Below the pieces are notes generated by a model, which had not been told where the DNA came from, made no database searches, and saw nothing but the letters and a program-made list of their open reading frames with translations. DNA of 6,467 nt. It comes from Pseudomonadota bacterium (lineage in GTDB: Bacteria; Pseudomonadota; Alphaproteobacteria; Acetobacterales; Acetobacteraceae). The position numbers were made by a program, and so were the translations under genes. Within the stretch, counting starts at the first letter, position 1. Each line of letters starts with the position of its first letter. The DNA is taken from the NCBI GenBank assembly GCA_021845835.1, contig JAJZVE010000267.1:1-6467 (forward strand). The letters are read 5' to 3'. Positions 1 to 6,467 of the stretch are shown piece after piece.

Positions 1-190
1 TGCCGGTGTCGGGTGCCAGCGTGCCGGCCAGCACCTGCATCAGCGTGCTTTTGCCGGCGCCGTTGTGGCCAACGATGCCGAGCGTCTCGCCGGCGTCGAT
101 ATCGAGATCGACGCCGGCGAGCGCCTGCACCGCGCCGAACCGCCGGGCGATGCCGCGCAGGCTGACCAGCGGTTCGGGCGTTTTCAGCAT
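1..190 (-). CDS. Sugar ABC transporter ATP-binding protein, N-terminus (runs off left edge)
   Basis: This is the nucleotide-binding subunit of a sugar importer, which hydrolyses ATP at the inner face of the cytoplasmic membrane. Only the first 63 residues are in the window. They begin [20 protein letters not shown], the usual beta-strand and aromatic A-loop region of ABC ATPases. They continue through the Walker A loop GHNGAGKST at residues 41-49 and the helix [14 protein letters not shown]. Walker B, the signature motif and the second ATPase domain expected in ribose-type sugar ATPases would lie beyond base 1. The gene starts 16 bases after the stop of the substrate-binding protein on the same strand, so the two are almost certainly co-transcribed. 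No strong Shine-Dalgarno sequence precedes the ATG, which suggests coupling to the upstream gene. The ABC ATPase call is certain. The carbohydrate class follows from the neighbouring binding protein. Confidence 0.9.
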   Translation of the reverse strand, partial: MLKTPEPLVSLRGIARRFGAVQALAGVDLDIDAGETLGIVGHNGAGKSTLMQVLAGTLAPDTG

Positions 191-206
191 CGGACGCAGA
201 GGCGGC

Positions 207-1298
207 TCACATGTCGCCCTTCTTGGCAACCGGAGAGGCCGGCAGCGGCTTGCCCTCGGCGTTGGCGTCGATCACTTCGGCGGACCACGCCTGCGTATAG
301 ACCGGGGTCGCGACGGCGCCGGTCGGCATCACCGACAGCCACTGGTCGAGGTCCTGCTTCTCGATCACCGGCAGCGGCAGCGTGATCATGTTCGGCACCT
401 TCTTGCCGGCGAGCACCTGCTGCGCCACCCAGAACGCGACCGAGGCGCAGCCCGGCGCGGAGGAGACGGAGAACGTGTCGTAGTTCGGGTTCTCTTTCAG
501 CAGGTCATGCCAGAGCGCGAGTTCGTCCTGGCGGTTGCCGAACACGATCAGCGGCGTCGGCCGGCTGGCGGCCTTGAACGCCTGATAGGTGCCCCAGCCG
601 TCGCCGCCCTGCGTCACGATCGCGTCGACCGGCGGCAGGCTGGGCAGGATGCTCGCCACTTCCTTCTGCGCGATCGTCTGCGTCCAGTTGCCATGCACCG
701 AGCCGACGATCTTGATGCCCGGCGACCTGGCGAATTCCTCGGTGATGCCCTTGTGGATGTCGTCATCGACGGAGACGCCGGCGATGCCGCGCACCTCCAG
801 CACGTTGCCCTTGCCGTTCAGCTTCCTGGCGACGAAATCGGCTTCCTGTTTGCCCATGCTGACATAGTCGTAGGCAACCTTGTAGGCGCAGGGCGCAGTT
901 GCCAGCCCGTCGAACACGACGACGACGATGTGCTGGTCGCAGGCTTCCTGGATCACGCCGTTGAGCGCGGTCGGCGAGGCGGCGTTGATGACGATGGCGT
1001 CCCAGCCCTCGACGATCAGGCTCTCGATCTGGTTCGCCTGCTCAGGCGCGGAGGCGTTGGCGTTGACCACCTTCGCCGCCTTGATGAGATGCTGCTGCAT
1101 CGCATCGGCCGTGGCGCGATCCCAGGTCTTCAGCATCTGCTGACGCCAGGAATTGCCGGCATAGGAGTTGCTGAGCGCGATCTTCTTGCCCGAGGTGTCG
1201 CCGGTCGCCACCCCGGTATCGGCGGCCCGCGCCGCCCCGCCGAGCCCCGCCGCCAGCAAGAACGCGGCGGCGGCCAGTCCATTGCGAATCCTGAACAT
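207..1298 (-). CDS. Periplasmic sugar-binding protein of an ABC importer (ribose/LacI-like fold)
   Basis: This 363-residue protein captures a sugar in the periplasm and delivers it to the membrane transporter. Residues 1-25 form a Sec signal peptide: a basic MFRIR start, an Ala/Leu-rich core and an ARA-AD cleavage site. The mature part fits the Peripla_BP_4 / type I binding fold. A first strand, [17 protein letters not shown], lies near residues 38-54, and [20 protein letters not shown] near 87-106 is followed by SPTALNGVI and IVVVVFDG, the hallmark hinge and ligand region of ribose/xylose-type proteins. The length is typical. The start is supported by AGGAGG and AGAGGA purine runs just upstream. 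The ATPase gene follows within 16 bases and a possible LacI-type operator lies upstream. The ligand cannot be read from sequence. A deoxyhexose such as L-fucose is suggested only by the mutarotase and dehydrogenase about 4 kb away on the same strand. Confidence 0.92.
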   Translation of the reverse strand: MFRIRNGLAAAAFLLAAGLGGAARAADTGVATGDTSGKKIALSNSYAGNSWRQQMLKTWDRATADAMQQHLIKAAKVVNANASAPEQANQIESLIVEGWDAIVINAASPTALNGVIQEACDQHIVVVVFDGLATAPCAYKVAYDYVSMGKQEADFVARKLNGKGNVLEVRGIAGVSVDDDIHKGITEEFARSPGIKIVGSVHGNWTQTIAQKEVASILPSLPPVDAIVTQGGDGWGTYQAFKAASRPTPLIVFGNRQDELALWHDLLKENPNYDTFSVSSAPGCASVAFWVAQQVLAGKKVPNMITLPLPVIEKQDLDQWLSVMPTGAVATPVYTQAWSAEVIDANAEGKPLPASPVAKKGDM

Positions 1299-1301
1299 GC
1301 T

Positions 1302-1313
1302 TCCTCTCCTCCT
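1302..1313 (-). promoter_or_regulatory. Ribosome binding site of the sugar-binding protein
   Basis: On the minus strand the bases before the ATG at 1298 read AGGAGGAGAGGAAGC. This offers an AGGAGG core 9 bases from the start and a second AGAGGA core 3 bases from it. It is the strongest Shine-Dalgarno run in the window and supports high translation, as expected for an abundant periplasmic binding protein. Confidence 0.7.
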
Positions 1314-1330
1314 CGATCTTGTCCGACCAT

Positions 1331-1345
1331 TGTTAAACGTTTGGC
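1331..1345. promoter_or_regulatory. Possible LacI-family operator upstream of the sugar ABC operon
   Basis: The perfect palindrome AAACGTTT (1335-1342) has the central CG step and A/T flanks typical of LacI/GalR-family operators. It lies in an AT-rich spot of an otherwise very GC-rich spacer, 37 bases upstream of the binding-protein start, where a bound repressor would block transcription. Sugar ABC operons of alphaproteobacteria are often controlled by LacI-type repressors. No regulator gene is in the window and the match is short, so this is a plausible but unproven site. Confidence 0.3.
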
Positions 1346-1435
1346 GCGTCGCGGCAAGCGGCGCGCGCAGGGTCAGCCGTCGGGCCAGGGGACGGAACCG
1401 GGGATCAGCCCCGCCGCCAGCCGGCCGGTGGCGCG

Positions 1436-1522
1436 CTACAGCGCCTTCGCCATGCCGCCCGCGTCGGTGTCGAGCGTAAGTTGCATGCGCCCGGCGTCAG
1501 CGGCGGCGCGCAGCCGCGCGGC
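1436..1522 (-). other. Spacer with an in-frame open extension behind the aminotransferase stop
   Basis: The 224-base spacer 1299-1522 holds no recognisable gene. Directly after the TGA of the downstream aminotransferase (1523-1525) the same frame stays open for 28 codons until TAG at 1436-1438, ending MQLTLDTDAGGMAKAL. It has no convincing ribosome binding site and no family I recognise. It could be a remnant of a longer C-terminus or of another gene, or chance in high-GC DNA. AGCCGCGCGGCT at 1512-1523, overlapping the stop, could form a short hairpin but has no T tract. Confidence 0.25.
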
Positions 1523-2725
1523 TCAGCGCAGGCCGTTCACGAAAGCGGCGATGCGGCGGCAGCCCTGCTCCAGCGCCGCGTCGTCGGTGGCGTAGGAGAT
1601 GCGCAGATAGGGACTCATGCCGAACGCCGCGCCATGCACCGTCGCGACATGCTGTTCCTCCAGCAGTGCCGTGGCAAAATCCTCGTCCGTCTCGATGCGC
1701 CGGCCGCCGGCGCTGACGCGGCCGAGGCAGCCGGCGATGTCGGGGAACACGTAGAACGTACCTTCGGGCTTGTGGCAGGTGATGCCCGGCACCGCATTCA
1801 GCATGTCCACCACCATGTCGCGGCGGCGGCGATAGATCGCGGCGCGTTCGCCGACCAGGTCCTGCGGCCCGTCCAGCGCCGCCGCGGCGGCGGCCTGTCC
1901 GACGGTGGACACGCCCGCCGTCGCCTGGCCCTGCATGTTCACCATCGCGCGGATCAGGTCGCGCGGCCCGGCGCCGAAGCCGATGCGCCAGCCCGTCATC
2001 GCATAGGTCTTGGACACGCCCGAGACCGTCAGCACGCGATCGCGCACCTCCGGCACCACCGCGGCCAGCGTCGCATAGTCGAAGCCGTCATAGACCAGAT
2101 GCTCATACATGTCGTCGGAGAGGATCCAGACATGCGGATGGCGCAGCATCACGCGCCCGATCCCGGCAAGCTCGGCGCGCGAACACGCGGCACCGCTCGG
2201 GTTGTTCGGGAAATTCAGGAACAGCCAGCGCGTGCGCGGCGTGATCGCCGCATCCAGGTCCTCGGGACGGAGGCGGAAGCCGTTGTTCTGCGGGCAGTTC
2301 ACGAAAGCCGGCGTGCCGCCGACCGTGTGCGTCATCAGCGCATAGGCCGACCAGTAGGGTGCGGGGATCAGCACCTCGTCGCCCTGCTCCACCGTCGCCA
2401 GCAGCGCGTCGAAGATTACCTGCTTGCCGCCGTGGCCGACGAGAATCTGGTCGAGGCCGTACTCGAGGCCATGCTCACGGGCGAATTTGCGCTGCACCGC
2501 TGCCTTCAGCGCCGGCGTGCCGTCCTGCGGCGGATATTTGGTTTCTCCCCGCAGCGCCGCCTGATGCGCCGCCTCGATCGCGTGCGGCGGCGTCGGGAAA
2601 TCCGGCTCGCCGATGGTGAGCTGGATCACGTCGGCGCCGGCGGCGCGCAGTTCGCGCGCGCGCACCGTCATCGCCACCGCCGCGGCGACGCGCGCGCGTT
2701 CCAGGCGGCTTGCGAAGCCCGGCAT
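1523..2725 (-). CDS. Class I pyridoxal-phosphate aminotransferase, second tandem copy (diverged)
   Basis: This cytoplasmic PLP enzyme of 400 residues moves an amino group between an amino acid and a 2-oxo acid. It belongs to the class Ib aspartate/prephenate aminotransferase group. Visible landmarks are GEPDFPTP (39-46), GGKQ with Lys101, NFPNNPSG with Asn175, the cofactor-binding DDMYE (Asp204, Tyr207), the Schiff-base Lys239 in [12 protein letters not shown], Arg247, and Arg375 in LRISYAT for the substrate alpha-carboxylate. It aligns without gaps to the upstream copy, about 220 of 400 identical by hand count. The N-terminal SPSxT segment of the family is replaced here by VAAAV, so the Thr linked to dicarboxylate/prephenate binding is Ala16, while Lys101 is kept. 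The start lies 5 bases after the upstream stop and matches the family N-terminus. Altered substrate preference is inference; catalytic competence looks intact. Confidence 0.93.
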   Translation of the reverse strand: MPGFASRLERARVAAAVAMTVRARELRAAGADVIQLTIGEPDFPTPPHAIEAAHQAALRGETKYPPQDGTPALKAAVQRKFAREHGLEYGLDQILVGHGGKQVIFDALLATVEQGDEVLIPAPYWSAYALMTHTVGGTPAFVNCPQNNGFRLRPEDLDAAITPRTRWLFLNFPNNPSGAACSRAELAGIGRVMLRHPHVWILSDDMYEHLVYDGFDYATLAAVVPEVRDRVLTVSGVSKTYAMTGWRIGFGAGPRDLIRAMVNMQGQATAGVSTVGQAAAAAALDGPQDLVGERAAIYRRRRDMVVDMLNAVPGITCHKPEGTFYVFPDIAGCLGRVSAGGRRIETDEDFATALLEEQHVATVHGAAFGMSPYLRISYATDDAALEQGCRRIAAFVNGLR

Positions 2726-2730
2726 GGCGG

Positions 2731-5077
<2,347 letters not shown>

Positions 5078-5088
5078 CGCGGCCGCAC

Positions 5089-5103
5089 CCGATCCCGGAT
5101 CGG
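5089..5103. repeat. 15-base palindrome CCGATCC-C-GGATCGG
   Basis: Perfect 7-base arms surround a single central C, 12 bases after the AhpD remnant stop. CGGACC (5101-5106) and GGTCCG (5120-5125) form another perfect pair just to the right. These could be degenerate hairpins, a protein-binding site, or part of the repeat cluster that ends in the large hairpin at 5128-5161. No function can be assigned. Confidence 0.4.
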
Positions 5104-5127
5104 ACCTGGGCGGAGTAGCGGTCCGGC

Positions 5128-5161
5128 CGTCTCCCTCTCCCGCGTGCGGGAGGGGGAGACG
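5128..5161. repeat. 16-base-pair hairpin between convergent genes (REP-like element / terminator)
   Basis: CGTCTCCCTCTCCCGC (5128-5143), the bases GT, then GCGGGAGGGGGAGACG (5146-5161) form a 16-pair stem with one G-T wobble. It lies between the plus-strand AhpD remnant and the convergent aldo/keto reductase, ending 6 bases before that gene's stop codon. The CTCCCTCTCCCGC / GCGGGAG core is like a frequent dispersed intergenic repeat of alphaproteobacteria. No T run is present on either strand, so it may act as a two-way stabiliser or Rho-assisted terminator. Confidence 0.65.
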
Positions 5162-5167
5162 TTGCCG

Positions 5168-6157
5168 TCACATCTCCGGTGTCGGCGCCGCGGACGGCAG
5201 CAGACCCGCCGCCTTCAGTTCGCCCCACAGCGCGAGCGGGATCGGCTGCGTCATCGCCGCCGCGTTCTGCCGCACCTCCTCGGGCGTGCGCGGACCGGGG
5301 ATCACCGCCGCAACCACCGGATGCGCGGCGCAGAACTGCAGCGCCGCCGCCTTCAGATCGACGCCATGCCGCGCGCAGGCGGCCCCGATCGCCCGCGCCC
5401 GCGCCAGGATGTCGGCCGGCGCAGCCTCGTAGTTGAACGTGGTGCCGCCGGCGAGCAGGCCGGAGTTGTAGGGGCCGCCGACCACCACGTGCACGTCGCG
5501 CCTGGCGCATGCCGGCAGCAATTCGCCCAGCGCCGCGTGATCCAGCAGCGTGTAGCGGCCGGCGACCAGGAACAGATCCGGGTCCGCCTGCTGCAGCGTC
5601 AGCAGGCACGGCTCGACCACGTTCACGCCGAGGCCCCAGGCGCGGATCACGCCTTCCTCGCGCAGCCGCGTCAACGCGCGCGCCGCGCCCTTCATGGCGA
5701 TGTCGAACTGCTCGCGCCACGAATCGCCAAGCCAGTCCGGCGCGCAGTCATGGATATAGGCAATGTCGATGCGCGACAGGCCGAGGCGCTGCAGGCTGTC
5801 CTCGATCGAGCGCAGCGTCGCGTCGTAGCCATAGTCCAGCCGGCGCCGGAAGCTCAGCCCGCCGGCGAAATTCTCGTCCATCTCCGGCACGCCCGGCACC
5901 GGGTCGAGCATGCGGCCGACCTTGGTGGAGAGCGTGTATTCGTCGCGCGGAAAATGCCGCAGCACGGCGCCCACGCGGTGCTCCGACAGGCCGGCGCCGT
6001 AATGCGGCGCGGTGTCGAAATGGCGGATGTCGGAATCCCACGCCGCCTGGATGGTGGCGGCGGCGACCTCGTCAGGGATGCGCGCAAACAGGTTGCCGAG
6101 CGGAGCGCCGCCCATGCCGAGCGGGCCGTGCGGGACGAAGCGGGTGCTGGTGCTCAT
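5168..6157 (-). CDS. Aldo/keto reductase, L-fucose / D-threo-aldose 1-dehydrogenase type
   Basis: This is a 329-residue cytoplasmic NAD(P)-dependent TIM-barrel oxidoreductase. It matches the family containing D-threo-aldose 1-dehydrogenase, L-fucose dehydrogenase and pyridoxal 4-dehydrogenase, which oxidise a cyclic hemiacetal to a lactone. The start GGAPLGNLF is characteristic, as is FDTAPHYGAGLSE (47-59). The catalytic tetrad is Asp48, Tyr53, Lys79 (STKVGR) and His136 (IAYIHD). The C-terminal cofactor-binding segment is IPGPRTPEEVRQN (286-298). The length is normal and nothing is missing. Its ATG overlaps the stop of the FucU-like gene as ATGA, so the two are translationally coupled, and GGAGAG stands 3 bases upstream. 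A mutarotase partner favours an aldose such as L-fucose over pyridoxal, but a different sugar is possible. A strong hairpin lies just past the stop. Confidence 0.9.
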   Translation of the reverse strand: MSTSTRFVPHGPLGMGGAPLGNLFARIPDEVAAATIQAAWDSDIRHFDTAPHYGAGLSEHRVGAVLRHFPRDEYTLSTKVGRMLDPVPGVPEMDENFAGGLSFRRRLDYGYDATLRSIEDSLQRLGLSRIDIAYIHDCAPDWLGDSWREQFDIAMKGAARALTRLREEGVIRAWGLGVNVVEPCLLTLQQADPDLFLVAGRYTLLDHAALGELLPACARRDVHVVVGGPYNSGLLAGGTTFNYEAAPADILARARAIGAACARHGVDLKAAALQFCAAHPVVAAVIPGPRTPEEVRQNAAAMTQPIPLALWGELKAAGLLPSAAPTPEM

Positions 6158-6423
6158 GTGCTCTCCGGCGGAAGGACGCCCTTGGTCAGCAGGATGTTGC
6201 CGTAGAACCGCCGCTCTCCGGTACGCACGATCACGTACGCCCGCTCCGCGGCGGCATAGAAGGCCTGCCGTTCCGCGGTCGCGGCGGATTTGTGGCCGTG
6301 ATCGGCGAGCGCGCGGTTCATCTCGTCGAACACCGGCGGCGCCGCGATCGTATCGCCGTGCCCCATCGCAGCGAGCGCATGCAGCAGATCGGCGGTGAGC
6401 AGCGGGTCGATGCCGATCAGCAT
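6154..6423 (-). CDS. FucU/RbsD-family sugar mutarotase with a large internal in-frame gap
   Basis: Both ends of this 89-residue product are clearly FucU/RbsD. The N-terminus MLIGIDPLLTADLLHALAAM runs into GHGDTI, keeping His22 and Asp24. The C-terminus has AFYAAAERAYVIVRTGERR and FYGNILLTKGVL, with the conserved YGN tyrosine at residue 74. Full members have about 140-150 residues. Here GHGDTI joins directly to AAPPVFDEMNRALADHG, omitting about 50 residues, including the conserved segment with the DAxFP-type motif. The family forms ring-shaped oligomers that speed alpha/beta anomer exchange of L-fucose or ribose, so loss of the core probably abolishes function. Yet the frame is open, GGGAGGA stands at ideal spacing before the ATG, and the stop overlaps the dehydrogenase start. 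It is either a recent in-frame deletion still serving translation of the next gene, or a minimal variant. Confidence 0.82.
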   Translation of the reverse strand: MLIGIDPLLTADLLHALAAMGHGDTIAAPPVFDEMNRALADHGHKSAATAERQAFYAAAERAYVIVRTGERRFYGNILLTKGVLPPEST

Positions 6424-6429
6424 GATTTC

Positions 6430-6450
6430 CTCCCGAGCGTTGGCCGGGAG
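6430..6450 (-). promoter_or_regulatory. Hairpin covering the ribosome binding site of the FucU-like gene
   Basis: On the minus strand CTCCCG (6450-6445), nine bases, and CGGGAG (6435-6430) can form a 6-pair stem. Its 3' arm contains most of the GGGAGGA Shine-Dalgarno sequence, 6 bases before the ATG at 6423. Folding would hide the start of a two-gene operon, while an unfolded leader would be efficiently translated. Complementarity is seen; regulation is inferred, and short GC stems are common in such DNA. Confidence 0.35.
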
Positions 6451-6467
6451 CTTAGGCGATGCGGACC

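Noticed and set aside
1400..1440. CGCCAGCCGGCCGGTGGCG imperfect palindrome in the 1299-1522 spacer
   Set aside because: The arms need a bulge and there is no T run; GC-rich spacers often give such pairings, so it is not called a terminator.
6..1595. 529-codon open frame on the plus strand across the sugar-binding protein
   Set aside because: It lies antisense to a clearly homologous binding protein, its product is rich in Arg, Gly and Ala with no recognisable domain, and long antisense frames are expected at this GC content.
5144..6205. 353-codon plus-strand frame opposite the aldo/keto reductase
   Set aside because: Antisense shadow; the minus strand carries the full catalytic tetrad of a known family.
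6452..6467. Possible end of an upstream minus-strand gene (VRIA then TAA)
   Set aside because: Only four codons are visible before the window edge, too few to support a gene, although a 28-base gap to the FucU-like start would suit an operon.

Overview
The window reads as chromosomal DNA from a GC-rich proteobacterium, most likely an alphaproteobacterium. The class Ib aspartate/prephenate-type aminotransferases resemble those of the rhizobial and rhodospirillal groups, the AhpC/AhpD pieces are of the actinobacterial/alphaproteobacterial type, and high GC produces very long antisense open frames. No placement below class is safe. No RNA gene, CRISPR array, transposase or phage gene was found.

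Layout. 1-1345 (minus): the start of a sugar ABC transporter operon, with a periplasmic substrate-binding protein followed 16 bases later by the N-terminus of the ATPase, which runs off the left edge. A LacI-type AAACGTTT palindrome lies just upstream. 1523-3933 (minus): two tandem class I aminotransferases of exactly 400 residues each, about 55% identical without gaps and 5 bases apart. 3934-4059: a divergent control region with an inverted repeat. 4060-4458 (plus): a small cupin with a twin-arginine signal, followed by a GC hairpin. 4500-5077 (plus): a decayed peroxide-defence pair, holding only the C-terminal third of AhpC and the N-terminal half of AhpD, with REP-like inverted repeats around them. 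5168-6423 (minus): an ATGA-overlapping pair, a FucU/RbsD-type sugar mutarotase that lacks about 50 internal residues and an intact aldo/keto reductase of the L-fucose / D-threo-aldose dehydrogenase type.

How the genes may work together. The binding protein and ATPase import a sugar. The mutarotase and aldo/keto reductase would interconvert anomers and oxidise an aldose such as L-fucose to its lactone. The two sugar segments share a strand but are separated by about 4 kb of unrelated genes, so a common pathway is inference. The aminotransferases probably serve aspartate/glutamate or prephenate/arogenate metabolism, and the second copy looks diverged in specificity.

No clear new defence or mobile system is visible. 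The most notable signal is reduction: three conserved families within about 2 kb (AhpC, AhpD, FucU) are each missing a large part while intact genes sit between and beside them. The specificity divergence of the aminotransferase pair comes next.
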